Assembly: GCF_027943255.1 (NCBI RefSeq)
Contig: NC_072892.1
Coordinates: 163,310,792-163,374,791, forward strand
Direction of reading: 5' to 3'
Origin: Anastrepha obliqua
Taxonomy: Eukaryota > Arthropoda > Insecta > Diptera > Tephritidae
DNA length: 64,000 nucleotides
The notes under the pieces are model-generated. The model was not told the DNA's origin. It did no database searches and saw only the letters and a program-made list of their open reading frames with translations. A program made the position numbers and the translations under genes. Positions 1-11,261 of the stretch are shown piece after piece; positions within the stretch are counted from its first letter, which is position 1; every line of letters begins with the position of its first letter.

Positions 1-561
1 TGCATCGTCACTGGCGATGAAAAAATGCATCTATTATGATAACCCTAAGCGTCGAAAATGTTGGAGTCTGCCAAGAGAACCAGGTCCATCGACAGCGAAA
101 AAAAAATTCATGCTTCAAAGGTTATTTTATGCATCAGGTGGGGTCAGAAGGGTGTCATCTATTATGGACTCCTTAACACGTTCCCTGTCCGCTGAGCCAC
201 ATATGGTTCAGTAAACGTGCGCCTGATAAGCACTGATACGTTCCTGAGCCATATGTGCGTCAGAGGGTATATGAACCATATGTGTTTCATGAACGTGCAA
301 AAGCAAAAATGTCCCTCTACGCTCATGTACCATATGTGTTTCAGGTAGAAATACCCTACATCCGTTTTTTTTTTTAATTATTATTATTACTAAAGCTATC
401 CTATGACTACAAAAAAACAAATTATTAAAAAAACTCTGTTGGACTTGGCGGTCAATTTTGCATTTTTGTATTGGGACAGGGAACGTGTTAAACAATCTGA
501 AACCATCACTGGCTGATCATTACCGACTGCAACTAATGCGTTTGAATGCGTTCACCAAGGA
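1..561 (+). mobile_element. mariner transposase remnant, split by a MITE
   Basis: A mariner (DD34D) transposase fragment enters from the left edge. It shows the first catalytic motif (VTGDEK), then YYDNPKRRK and a GVIYY-like stretch up to about 176. Homology resumes at 488 with a degraded LLKPSET-type segment and DHYRLQLMRLN, ending near 561. A 311-bp element lies between the two parts. One frameshift falls just after GDEK, because the motif and the following YYDNPK lie in different frames. The rest of the C-terminus is missing, so the copy is inactive. Confidence 0.8.
177..487. mobile_element. TTAA-flanked MITE (piggyBac-like, non-autonomous)
   Basis: A perfect 14-bp terminal inverted repeat, CACGTTCCCTGTCC, lies at 177-190 with its reverse complement at 474-487. 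TTAA sits immediately outside both ends (173-176 and 488-491). The element interrupts mariner coding sequence that resumes on the far side. The interior has several CATATGTGTTTCA-like repeats and no transposase. TTAA duplication is the hallmark of the piggyBac superfamily, so assignment there is an inference from the target site. The ends do not start with the usual CCC. Confidence 0.7.
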
Positions 562-805
562 CTGTGATGCTAAGAAGAATAAGAAGTGCAAAGATTCAAA
601 GAAGTGCAAGTGACTTGAATATTTTAATATGTCAAAACATTTTCTTGACAAACTGTAAATATTGCAGTTTACATGGCTGCCTCTCTTTTTTTAGAATATC
701 AGCACAGAACCTTACCAACCAATTTCATTAGTGTTTCTGTAGGGACGGCATACCAGCTGTACAAAATTTTCAAATACCAAAATATATTTACATTCATATA
801 ATATA
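562..805. other. Unassigned AT-rich sequence
   Basis: No coding or repeat signature is recognised between the mariner remnant and the next element. Confidence 0.4.
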
Positions 806-1704
806 AAGGGTTTTCCAATAAGAAGTGTTATTTTGATAAAAGATCAATGGTTTCGTTGCTTGTGTGGCACGTAGTGCCGTCTTGTTGAAAATAAACGTTG
901 TCCAGATCAATACCATCCAATACCGGCCATAAAAAACTGTTAATTATCTCTCGATAGCGCAATACATTCACCGTAATTGTTGCTTCAGCTTCATTTTCGA
1001 AAAAGTTAGGTCCAATGACTCCCGCGGATCATAAACCGCAACAAACAGTCACACATTGAGGATAGAGGGGCTTTTCAACAATAATTCTTGGATTTTCTAA
1101 GCTCCAGATCCGACAATTTTGCTTGTTGACGAAGCCACCGACGTGGAAATGGGCCTCATCACTCAAGATAATTTTTCGATGGAATTCCGGATCATTTTCA
1201 TGCATTTCAACGACCCAATCAGCAAAGACACGACGTTTTTGATGATCGGCCGGCTTAAGTTCTTGTTTTAACTGGACTTTATAACCCTTAAGACCCAAAT
1301 CTTTGTGCAAAATACGGTGTAATGACGTTTGGGGAATGCGTAATTCCAAAGAACGACGAGGAATGGACAAACCTGGATTTTTTTCAACACTTTCGGGTTT
1401 TATTCTTCACATCACTAACTTCATCCAACAGCTCAAGTTTTTTCACCAATTTCTGTATTGCGGTCCGACAAGGTGCTTCACGATGACCCAAAAATGATCG
1501 AGTTTTACGAAGCGTCTCTGCCAAATTTTCACCATTTTTATAGTGAATTTTAATAACTTCAATGCGTTGTTTAAGCTTGTATCGGCCCATTTTTATTAAC
1601 AGGGTAGTTTCTACTTGTCAAATATCAAAAAATGACAGCTTCAAAAGTGGCATTTACCGAAATTGAGGGCTATTCAAAATAACACCTGTTATTGGAAAGC
1701 CCTT
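806..1704 (-). mobile_element. DD41D (rosa-like) Tc1/mariner element, deletion copy
   Basis: TA flanks both ends (804-805, 1705-1706). The roughly 30-bp inverted repeats begin AAGGGTTTTCCAATAA and, read from the right, AAGGGCTTTCCAATAA. On the minus strand a transposase can be followed from MGRYKLKQRIEV (1590) through HTH-like segments, ILSDEAHFHVGG with VNKQNCRIW (first Asp), to YFQQDGTTCH (second Asp). Everything after about NETIDLLS is missing, including the third Asp. A stop follows VCCGL and frameshifts separate the N-terminal part. The DD41D spacing is known from related copies, not measurable here. Confidence 0.85.
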
Positions 1705-1706
1705 TA

Positions 1707-2960
1707 TATAATATGTATATCTAGGCATAATCAGATTTATAGCTACTGCATATTTATATAAATTATGTATCTGTTTGTGGCATGCATGCAATAAAACAAG
1801 TTACGCAACACTGCAGCAAATTTTGACGAATATTGCCGCTAAAACTTTCTCGACTGTCTGATGGTAGATTATTACAGCAGTGAGCACTGTTGCTACTCCA
1901 ACCACAACACTTTCACACATTTCCTTTTCCGCTCGCAATGGCTACAATGTGACGCATTATGCGCACTCACTCATACAAGCGCAAACAAACCCTATAGGCA
2001 AGCATCAACTAGTGGAAGAAATTTCTAGTACAGAACTGGCACGCTTTTGCGAACCACTTTGTTACTCATATAGCGAATGGAGGCATCTATCGTGAAAGTT
2101 TTTTTACGTTTTTGTAGAATTTTACACTAGGAAAAGCGAAAGAGTGCGGACATTGGTCACTTCTTAAGTCACCGCCTCTTGAAACTCACCAGTCACTTGT
2201 AAATAACAGATCAGAAAAGCGAACTAGTCTAAGTTCTAAATTCACCAGAAGCGACTCATTTCGGTAGTTGCGCACTTTCTTGCAGGAAATGTGCACAGTA
2301 AACTCTTTAATACTACAATAAACACACTTACATACACACATATACGTACATAAGTACATAAATGCACACATTTGCGCACCTTTGTAGGTACAGATTTACG
2401 GTTTGGTGAAAGCTTTATGATCCTTACGGCGCCTTCAAATGGTGAAGGAAAGTGGGAAATGCTTTTTGTTTAGACTGTAATTAGATTGTGAAGTGCGCGT
2501 GGCCTTTTCGTCATTTTTTACGTGGGTTGAGGTCGAGGTTGCAAGGTTTTCAAAGCTTGCGTTGCAGGTATTTTCAACAATCAAAAACACCTCACGAACT
2601 TCCAACAACAAAACAGCAGCAATTTACGCATTTTTTGTGTTGCGTGGCGCATAAATTTTGATTAAACTTTATGGCAGCTATGTATGTATGTACGTTAACC
2701 CTTCACACCGTTTGGAAAGATGCAAGTGGTAGGCAACTGGGCTCCTCGCATTTGACAGCGATTTGATGAGCGCCAACGTCAGCTAAGTCCTAAAAACGGC
2801 ACACGCGAAACAAACCTCTGCCATTCCGCTCGGCGATTTATAGCGGAAAGTTAATAGAAATTGAGTTTATATTTTGTTTACTTTCTGAGCGAACGAAACA
2901 GCGAACATTTTTCATGTTGCGTTGACAGTTTTAAAGGTTAGGAAGAACAATTTTGTAAAT
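1707..2960. other. Unassigned, probably unique host DNA
   Basis: AT-rich sequence without convincing coding potential. It includes a short CACA/TACA-rich microsatellite stretch (about 2323-2370). No transposon signature was seen. Confidence 0.4.
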
Positions 2961-2964
2961 CTCT

Positions 2965-3200
2965 GTATAAAGGGTGTTTTTTTTTTGAGGGAATGAGGGA
3001 GCTAAAAATAGAACTGAAATAGGGAGAAATGTTTTGTGGCTTTATTTGACAGATAATTTGTAGCCATTCATATTTAATGCTTTTGTATAAGAACCGTTCA
3101 ATGTTCTAAAAAAATCAATAATAAAACAAACAAAAAATTTTTTTTAATGAAAACAAGTTAAATTCAAATCTCAACAAAGAGGAACAAAAATTATACAAAG
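2965..3200. mobile_element. Possible transposon terminus
   Basis: TA followed by AAAGGGTG and a T-run resembles the ends of the DD41D elements elsewhere in the window (for example 7494 and 18397). No partner end or coding sequence could be linked to it. It may be the 5' end belonging to the DD41D fragment at 4350, with a LINE between them, but this is speculation. Confidence 0.25.
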
Positions 3201-3299
3201 CTTTAATTTCATTAAAAGCGGACGAAAGTTTGGGGTTTCCTAATGGTATCGGGACGGTTTCCCTCAGTTATGGCTAAGATTTTGTTGAGGTCACTGGCT

Positions 3300-3830
3300 G
3301 TACTCAGTCGCTGGGCTGCCAGTTGCGGTCTCAGAGGAATCGAATAAATAAGGCCAATAGAGCTTTCTACTCCTGCAAATCTACATATATTCGGCAAAAA
3401 ATGGGATCCCAAGCCACAGGCTGTGCTTTGGATATACAACGTAGGGGTTCTGACAATTTAGAAGGGCTATAATATCACTAAACTGGGGAGGGTGCAAAGG
3501 ACAGCAGGTAATGATATCACCAGAGCATGTAGAATTTGTCCCAGTGCTACCCTGAATATCGTTTTGGACTTACTTTCCATCGACTTTTACGTTATTTACA
3601 TACATTTGTCTCTGAAGGCAATCGCTCACGGAATTTGGTATCATTCTTAGACAGTCAACATCGTATTTCTCTGAACTGCGGACAAATCTCTTTATCCGCA
3701 AACTGGAGTTTAAGGTTCCTGCCAGAACCATTTTTCCATGTAGGCAGGATTGAAACGAGGGAAAATCAGCACGGAAGCTGGCACCTCTGACTTCACTGAT
3801 GGCTCCAAGATGGAGTCGAAGTCCTTAAAA
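3300..3830 (+). mobile_element. LINE remnant: RT C-terminus and start of RNase H
   Basis: Broken frames on the plus strand give INKANRAFYSC and QKMGSQATGCALDIQ, matching the region after the RT core of insect LINEs. These are followed by a LERVQRTAGNDITRACRICPSA-like segment and then FTDGSKMES, the first RNase H motif. Several stops and frameshifts are present. The part from about 3530 is closely similar to 42025-42320, so the two are copies of one family. Clade (R1/LOA/I-type with RNase H) is not resolved. Confidence 0.6.
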
Positions 3831-4349
3831 TTGACGAATACTACTAAAATTGACGAATACTATAAATCCCATCAATCTTCTCCATTACATCAACAGCTCT
3901 CGATGGCTGTAGATATCTGCCTATAGGAGTTCTCGCATGAAGGTAGGCTAATGGGAAACATGTTCCGCCAATCTTTCAATCGCGTACTCGTAGAGACCGT
4001 CCAACTCTTCTCCCTGTTGTAGGGGCTCGCTAGCTCATTGAGTTCCTTTAAAATCATCTTATCAATAAAGAAAAGTACTTTAAATTCTCCGCTGATGTGT
4101 CACTTCGGCGAAGCCACTCAGTTTCATCAATTTTCATATTACCACCGATGATGCAAAAGTAATTCATGTTTACGTATGATACAAAATTGTTATGTCCTTA
4201 TTGGGAGATCCATTACCTATGAGTATGCGATGATACCCTGTGTTCTTTTGTTTAGTTTTGTAATTTTTCTTGAAATAGACTAATCTCACCATCTCTTCGT
4301 GGTTTCAAAAACGAGCTCTGGTCATTTGGACATTCTTTTGTTGATTGAT
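3831..4349. other. Unassigned sequence with a short direct repeat
   Basis: Two adjacent copies of AAAATTGACGAATACTA occur at about 3827-3862. The rest has no recognisable coding or terminal-repeat signal. Confidence 0.4.
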
Positions 4350-4940
4350 TCGAAATATTTCAGCTATGAGGCCCATTTTTGATCATATGGGCTGGAGGAA
4401 CCATCGGCTCATATTTCTTCAAAGACGGCGCCAATGTAACAGTGAATGGCGAACGCTACCGCACCATGATAAACGACTTTTTGATGTCAGATACCGGAAG
4501 TTGAAGCCCGTGGCCTCTAGAACAATTGGTTCCAACAAGACGACGCTACTTGCCATACAGCCCCAGAAATAATGGATTTATTCCGTCGTTTCGTTTCCCT
4601 CACGGATTTATCATTTGTCTGGGAGCAGTGGGTTGACCAAAAAAGATTGTGGGGTAAAGTCTAAATGCTTTGTGGATAAACCAGCTTCGATTGAGACTTT
4701 GGAAGCCAACATCACTAAAGTTAGTCACGAGACACCAACCGAAGTTCTTCAGCGAGTCATTCAAAATTGGTGTTTACGGATAGCCAAATTACGGCGCAGT
4801 TGCGGCCAATATTTGAAAGTGATTATCTTTAAAAAGTAAGTGTCATGAATGGTTCTACACAAAAATAATAAAAGTTACCCAATCAATTTTGGTTGTTTTA
4901 TTTCAATTTAAAATCCGATACCTATAAAGTGATCATCCTT
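4350..4940 (+). mobile_element. DD41D element, 3' half
   Basis: In alternating frames the plus strand reads WAGGTIGSYFF, VTVNGERYRTMINDF, and after a gap CFVDKPASIETLEANI and RIAKLRRSCGQYLKVI. These match the C-terminal half of DD41D transposases in this window. The 3' end CATCCTT is followed by TA (4941-4942). Its last 50 bp closely match the outer end of the minus-strand copy at 62098. The first catalytic Asp region is absent and the second is scrambled. Confidence 0.75.
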
Positions 4941-4957
4941 TATTTGCGGAAATATAA

Positions 4958-5244
4958 TTTGAAATAAAATTTGATAATGAAGTTTGTAAGCAAATCGAAA
5001 TTGAACTCGAACGCATCCCGAAGGTTACCCTAGAACAAAAACTCCTGAAAAACCTGCTTCTAGAGAAGGGAGAAAATCAGTACGATGTTTTGCCACACTT
5101 CTTAGCACAAAAGAGGCTTCAGATTTTAGAACATTTTCTTTATAATTATGAGGAAAATAGGTATGATTTCATGCTTCCATGTCCAACTGGGATATTATTC
5201 AAGTGCTCATTTTTTGTTTTTTCGTCTTCAGCAAAAATAAATAA
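4958..5244 (+). CDS. Candidate host exons, C-terminal end of an unidentified gene
   Basis: An open frame runs from 4958 to 5160 and encodes a charged, helix-like segment (KQIEIELERIPK, then KGENQYDVLPHFLAQ, then ILEHFLYNYEEN). It is followed by GTATGA at 5161 and by a T-rich tract ending in CAG at 5231, which defines a 71-bp intron-like gap typical of short fly introns. The short second exon (5232-5244) finishes as SKNK and stop. No start codon or upstream acceptor is clear; a DD41D element ends 16 bp upstream of the open frame. I do not recognise the protein. It could also be a gene fragment or pseudogene. Confidence 0.45.
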
Positions 5245-5984
5245 TTTTTTTGGTACCAACTCGTGACCATCCAATATTTGACAAAAGGCACAAGCTTGAT
5301 AGCTTTAGTCTTTTTACAAATTAAATTTAGTTTTAATCCCCTAGACTTGAAGTTATTGAGCTTGAGCCTTGTTAATTGTTATGGAGAATACAAGACGAGT
5401 AGGGAACAACAGTCCCTAGTATCAATTTGGTAACAACATCGTCATGATTCAATACTAAAAGGTTTGCTCAGTAAGCAGCTTTCTCGTTACCTAGTGACAA
5501 ATCGGCTCCCTTAACAAGGATGTGCTTATGTACAAGAACTTGTTTGGTATGTCCAGTACCAATATAAAATGACATACCATACATAAGTCAGGACATGATA
5601 GATCAATTGTGGCAATGGCGAGATCGATACATTAATGGAAAATTTAAAAAGCTTTATTTCTTATGATGTGGTGATATTGAAAAAATGCATGTTTTGCAAA
5701 GAGCTAACATTTCCCAAAGAGTTGCAGCACGGAGAATAATTGGATAGTACCGACGCGATTGAGACCTCATTACAAGAATGTTGTGATTGACGGAACTTTT
5801 TTCCAATGAGCCTACCTTCCCATGGATGGAGAAAGTGTTCAGAGGAGGCTTAGCAAAACACATTGATAATATAAGAATAATTGTGACCTAGGGGTCAAAA
5901 CGCCAAACTTATGCGGACAAAGCTTAGTAAAATAAGGTGTAAATATGTTTAAAGTTTGTTTTTCGGAGGCGAAAAAAATTCAAA
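5245..5984. other. Mostly unassigned; possible LINE scrap at 5654-5863 (minus)
   Basis: A 69-codon minus-strand frame contains RSQSRRYYPIILRAATLWEML, loosely like the C-terminal tail of Jockey/CR1-type reverse transcriptases. This resemblance is weak. Nothing else is recognised. Confidence 0.25.
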
Positions 5985-6066
5985 AAGCATGACACAAATA
6001 AGAAGAGGAGTTCGGCCTAACACCTAACAGATATGTACGCGTTAATTATTTATTTATTTATTTTTA
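5985..6066 (+). repeat. SINE 3'-end fragment
   Basis: CACAAATAAGAAGAGGAG, TTCGGCC, a CACC run and GTACGCG followed by TTATTTATTTATT match the 3' end of the tRNA-derived SINE seen complete at 59306. The head and body are absent. Confidence 0.6.
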
Positions 6067-6346
6067 ACAAAGTAGCTTCATATTGGTGAAACATCGCAAA
6101 TTTTTAAATTTAAAACTTAATTCACAAAATATAATTTTGAATTTAATAAAATCATTTAATTTGACAATTTCTGCTGATAACTTCTACCTGTAACATTATT
6201 TACATTTAAATATTAATTTAAATTTATTTCTTAAATCATCCGGAGTTTGTTGCCATTTAAGTAAAAAACATTTTTTTACTACCATCTTTATCAAAAGAGA
6301 TTTAATTATTTCCACTTTCTGCTCCTTTCTTAAATGCAACCTTCTA

Positions 6347-7494
6347 AACGGTGATTTTTTAAGAGCTATAGGAAAGTTTTTCAAAAACAGAGACGTAAAG
6401 TTAAGAAAAATGCATGAAATTTTTATTTCAGTCGATAGTACAGTCCATATAATTTAATGCTTGAAGATTATTTCATGCAAATGTTGACCGCGACTGCGCG
6501 TCAAATAGTCCATTCGCTTAGTCCAATTTTGGTATACTCTTTCCAATGTTTCGGCCGGTATCTCACATATAAATGCTTTAATGTTGTCTTCCAATGCGTT
6601 AATTGAAGCAGGCTTGTCTGAATAGACATGAGCTTTAACATAGCTCCACAAAAATAATCTAAAGGCGTTATATCGCACGATCTGGTCCCGAACGGGAAAT
6701 AAAAGCGAACTCGCCAAACTCGCCTTTCAACAAATCCGTTGTTACACGTGCTGTGTGGCATGTGATACCTCCAGCCCATAAACCGCACCAAACTGTGACT
6801 TTTTCTGGATACATTGGTAGCTCTTGCAATTCTTCTGGCTGATCTTCACTGCAAAATAGACAATTCTGCTTATTTACGTACCCATTGATCCAAAAATTAG
6901 CTTCGTCGGTGAACACAATTTTTCAATAAAAAAGTGGATCTTCTGCCAACTTTCCTAGAGCCCATTCACCAAAAATTCTGCGTTGCGGTAGGTCGTTCGG
7001 CTTCAATTCTTGCACCAGCTGTATTTTGAAAGGCTTCACACCTAAATCCTTTCGCAAAATTTGTTACGTTGTTGAGTAACAAAGGCCCAGTTGCAGCGAA
7101 CGGCGACGAATCGATAATTGATGGTAATCATTAACACTGGCCGATACAGCTGCCATATTTGCTTCAGTTCGCACTCTTCGTAAGTGTGTTGGTGGTTTGA
7201 TGTCCAATAATGTAAATTTGGTTGTGTTCTAAATTTAGTTACAATAGCTCGAAAAGCCGCTAAAACTCGATTAAACTGACCATAAAATGGAAGAAGCGCG
7301 CAATAAACTTTCTTAACAGAACTCGCATTTTTATAATAAAATTTAGTTATTTGCAAGCGTTGTTAGCTTGTAAGACGATTCGTGGTTAAATTATAGACCA
7401 AACTGAAGATGTTTGACAGTGAAAGAAAACACGAAACGTGCGTCAGCGGTTTAAACCAACTGTTTATAAAGAGAATTTTTAAAAAATCACCCTT
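6347..7494 (-). mobile_element. DD41D Tc1/mariner element with internal deletion
   Basis: TA flanks both ends (6345-6346, 7495-7496). Inverted repeats start AACGGTGATTTTTT (left) and, from the right, AAGGGTGATTTTTT. The minus strand shows an N-terminal domain (QITKFYYKNASSVKK) near 7356, then FTDEANFWINGYVNKQNC (first Asp) near 6900. WAGGI joins directly to TCHTARVT, so about 45 residues with the second Asp are deleted. The C-terminal VKAHVYSDKPASIN and GQHLHEIIFKH end at 6454. Frameshifts also remove the WPPRSCDLTPLD region. Confidence 0.85.
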
Positions 7495-7683
7495 TATAAG
7501 AGAGTGTCATAATTTGAATGTCACAAGTGAACAAACCTTTAATAATTGAATCATGCAACATCGCCGCAATGTGTGTGAAAAATGTAAAGCACAATGAAAT
7601 GTTTATTATTATTTTGTATTCATTTTTCAATGTATTTTAATTTATTTTCGATATACAGATTTGTCTTGCTTTCGTTTATTGAT

Positions 7684-7870
7684 TTTCGATGTTGATGCGT
7701 GTTAATAGTGTAGCCGCTATATCAGATAGAACAAAAGCCAAAGCAACTTCATTTTCAGGCCGAATATGAGCCAACGTTAAATTGATGAGGAATGTTTTTT
7801 TTATGCCACTAGGCTTATCGAGGAAGCACAGACCACCTCCGCTTCAGCACTGTATTTAAAATTGTGTTGC
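7684..7870 (-). pseudogene. Helitron helicase fragment
   Basis: One minus-strand frame reads GLCFLDKPSGIKKTFLINL, then LAHIRPENEVALAFVLSDIAATLL. This matches the Walker A region of Helitron (Rep/helicase) proteins, normally FLDAPGGTGKTFLI, followed by the SSGIAATLL helix. The P-loop is degenerate (PSGIKKT instead of GGTGKT). No Rep domain or Helitron terminus was found nearby, so this is a short vestige. Identification rests on motif recall. Confidence 0.6.
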
Positions 7871-8600
7871 GGCCTAATTTTTGTTCGAGAGAAAAAAGCA
7901 TTAGCATTTTACTGTTGTTATCGCACTAAACCACGACCATAAATGGCAAATGCAGTGCATTGTGGCGAATTCACGCCAAGTTGATTGAATGCTTCGGTTT
8001 GATGGATATGCATTTGCACTCGATTTCGATTAGTGCTGACAGTGATAGAAAACATTGACCGATAATTCAACGGAATTCTCATTGTTTACGCTACGAACGG
8101 GAAGCAAAATATCTTCGCTCAAATCCTTTTTTGACGCTTTCGCACGAATTCGTGTTGGATGGTGAGTTTGTGGTCGAGGTGATAGCAAATAATATTCAAA
8201 TTTGTCAATTAAAATTGGAATTTGGTTATTTAGTTGACCGGGGCTGTATACATATATACATATTATATCTATGTATACTCATATATGTATGTATATATGT
8301 ATATGTACTGCTACGCGTATATGCAGTGATGCCTTCCTTAACCAGGTGTGTGCTCTAACTGACAATTTTCCATTTAAACATTCAAGCCTTGGCTTCTTTC
8401 CTCCCTGTATAATTAGAGTTCAAGGTTTATTTTGGCCGAAAACTAAGACAATATAAATTTATAGGTAAAAGTTGGCAAATACTCGTACGTTTGAGATTAT
8501 TTCGTATTGAGATTATTTATGCATTTGAGTATGAAGCGCAAGAAGAGGAAGAAGCAGAATGTTCAATGCGACAAATCATTCTTTATTGCTTTTGCGATAA
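7871..8600. other. Unassigned with TATA/TATG microsatellite
   Basis: About 8245-8312 is an imperfect run of TATACATA and ATGTATGTATA units. Upstream sequence may be more of the Helitron remnant, but I could not confirm a frame. Confidence 0.4.
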
Positions 8601-9640
8601 AAATAAGAAAAAGGATGCGGCTTAATATACCTTCCCATGTATACCTTTCGCTAGGTGTGCGGCTTTATGTTGTGCGCCGGGCTGATATTTATTGCAAGAC
8701 GCCTTTTCATGGAACTCATGAAAACTATTAAATAATACATGGACTGAAAATTCACGGTCATTGATGAATCTTAAGAGGTCCGGAAGAGGAAGAGTATGAA
8801 CTTTATCTATACTCAGCACAGAAAACGCCAGACAGGTACAGAGAAAATGCTCTGCAGTGATTTCATTCTCACAACAGAAGAGGCAAATTGGGTCGTCAAT
8901 GGTTCCCATGGTAGCCATATGCTGACCACAGACGTTGTGCCCTGTGATTACACCCACCACTACTCTCAGGTCCTTCCTACTAATTTTAGGAGAAAGGTCG
9001 CTAGTTTGGTTCTTTCACAAAGTACTTGGCTTCTCTGCAGTAGCCCAACTCAGACCGACGTCTTCTATGCATAGACCTGATGAAGCCGGCAATTCATAGT
9101 TAAATCGTTGCAGAATTGACCCCTAGAAAGGGTTGAGGGCCTAGTGGTATGCAGAGCCTTCATAAGTTTATCAGCAAACTCATCATTCGCTGTAATATGG
9201 CAATGTCCATGCACCCAAATAAGACAAACTTTGTTGTGTTTTGCATCACTGAGCAGTTTTGTCTTACATTCACCGACTAACTTCGAAGAGCAGCGAGGGT
9301 TAACAAAGGCTTTTAGTGCAGCTTGACTGTCACTAGAAATTCCCATACTACTACCCCGCCACTTTTTCTCAATTAGCCAGTGCGTTACATTCAAGATGGC
9401 ATAGGCTTTTGTTAAGAATACCGTAGCCATTTGTCCTGTGGCATAGGAGTTCTTAGTGCCTTCGTCTAAGTACCATCCAGATCCGCTTCCATCACTGGTT
9501 TTGAATCCGTCGGTGTAGAAAGTGGGCTGAAATCCCATTAATTGGTTCTTTGGACTTAACCATTCATCTCTATCTGGGATCAAAACATCATACTTCCTAC
9601 CGAAGCTAACGACAGGCACCCGACTGCCTGCTGGTATCGA
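8600..9640 (-). mobile_element. LINE remnant: RNase H and C-terminal cysteine domain
   Basis: The minus-strand frame 9619-9065 shows an RNase H domain: FYTDGFKTSDGSGSG (Asp), SSDSQAALKAF (Asp) and CLIWVHGHCHI. The usual AE catalytic position reads TKAYAIL, so the Glu is lost. After a frame change, 8960-8622 gives GVITGHNVCGQH, CLFCCENEITAEHFLCTC, the cysteine-rich end of RNase H-bearing LINE ORF2. The RT is absent. The segment upstream to about 9930 may belong to the same copy but is too degraded to tell. Confidence 0.7.
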
Positions 9641-9949
9641 GAACCGTGTGCACCGCCTTTTTAAGGTTAGTACTAAATGAAAATAGAAGTGAATGCCATA
9701 AAATTAGTACTATCTGTATGTTAGGCCCGGGACTTTTCAGCCCATGTATTATATCTTTGACTAAAAATAATAAAAGATGCGTAAACACGGTCGCCTGAGC
9801 CAGGCCTTATGCCGAAAGGGATGAGACGAACGCAGAATTGCAATCTGAGCCATTTTATGTGAGGTATGCGCATATGGACTTTTGTTCTAGATCTGGGAAA
9901 TATACCATCAATCAGGTATTCAAAATACATGAAAAAAATTGAAAGGAAT

Positions 9950-10690
9950 TTATCACCATCGAAATTTCAACGTAGTATGGTGTTTTCTTACCAGTGGAGC
10001 TCTTAGAAGTACACCCTCTGATGCTCTGAATACTCTTTTCTTCTTACCTCGACCAGACTTAGTAGGTAAACAGAATGCTGCTGCTCGGCTTGCCCCAACT
10101 AATCAACGGCGGGATTTAGGTGTCTGGACCCAACTAATCCTGTTGACTATTGTTTGGATGAACCATATTTTAATAGGTAATTTAGTATTAGAATTCCAGC
10201 TAGACGCAATGGGTTGATAATAATGCTTACTGCTTTTTACTTATGCCCCAAAGTTTGACGATAAAGTTGGCTTTGCTGTCTACTGTAAGGTAGGTGTTTC
10301 GGCTCGTCTTCCTTATTACTGTAGCGTATTTCAGGTCGAAATTCTAGCCATTAATGAGATATAGGTAAAGATGTGACTACTTTTAAAGAAGTCTATATTT
10401 ACTTCGAGAGCCAAGCGGCGATTAAATCTCTTGGTAGAGTTTTCACTAATTCCAGCATTGCTCGCAAATACCGGGCATGTCTTAACAAGTTGGTGGAATA
10501 TTTCCGCATCCATTTGATATGGGTGCCAGGGCATAGTGGCATACCAGGGAATTGTAAGACAGATAAATAGCGAGAGAGGGCACTACAACTCGCCTCCCTC
10601 TTGGTATGGAGATTGTCACGTTCTCCCAGAAACTTCTCCATGGCCCAATTAAGCTTTACTAAATTAAGACTTATAGATTTGTTATCCTAG
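9950..10690 (+). mobile_element. LINE remnant: RT end and RNase H
   Basis: The plus strand gives GALRSTPSDALNTLFF and DLVGKQNAAAR (post-RT segment), then DKVGFAVY and YYCSVFQVEILAI (RNase H Glu region). It continues with FESQAAIKSL, where the catalytic SDSQ motif has become ESQ, and IHLIWVPGHSGIPGNC. Stops interrupt before AINEI and after KTD. It lies tail to tail with the minus-strand LINE at 8600-9640, a separate insertion. Confidence 0.65.
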
Positions 10691-10754
10691 CTTGTACAGT
10701 TCTCATCCTGAGGGAGACTTAATCCTTCTTGCTCTATTAAAAACGCGTCTAATC

Positions 10755-11060
10755 GGTCGCCGTAGCCGAATGGATTGGTGCGTGACTATTATTCGGGAGT
10801 GCGTAGGTACGAATCTCCAAACATGAAGCAGTGAAATGATAGAAAAAGTTTTTTCTAACATTGGTCGCCCCTCCCAGTATGTTTCTGCCATTAAAAAGCT
10901 CCTCATAAAAAAACTATTTCCAGTTCGGAATCGGCTTAAAACCGTAGATACCTCCATTTGTGCAACAACATCAAGACGCTCGCCACAATTAGCAGGAGGA
11001 GCTCGATCAAACACCAAACAGAAGTGTACGCGCCAATTAATAATATTTATTTATTTTTAT
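10755..11060 (+). repeat. tRNA-derived SINE, nearly full length
   Basis: The head carries a box A-like TAGCCGAATGG (about 10763) and a box B-like GGTACGAATCT (about 10806), the internal Pol III promoter arrangement of a tRNA. The body (GGTCGCCCCT, TTTCTGCCATTAAAAAGCTC, GGAGGAGCTCG) matches the copies at 40243 and 59306. The tail is GCGCCAATTAATAATATTTATT. Such elements are mobilised by LINE enzymes. Confidence 0.75.
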
Positions 11061-11261
11061 TGAGTTCTATTCTCCACACAGGTATTTTCTTCTTTCTAAG
11101 AGAGCAGTCTTAGTGGGCAAGAGCTCTCAAGAGCGCTATTAGAATGAGAGAATATCTCCACCAGCTTAGAGGTTGATCTCTCAGAAAGGTCTTAATCTTC
11201 CCACTCTGCTTTCGGAAGCAAGTCACGCAGATTTTTACAGTATAGATCTGTGATTAGATTT

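Noticed and set aside
5654..5863. LINE C-terminal fragment
   Set aside because: Only a loose resemblance to RAAxLWN; kept as unassigned.
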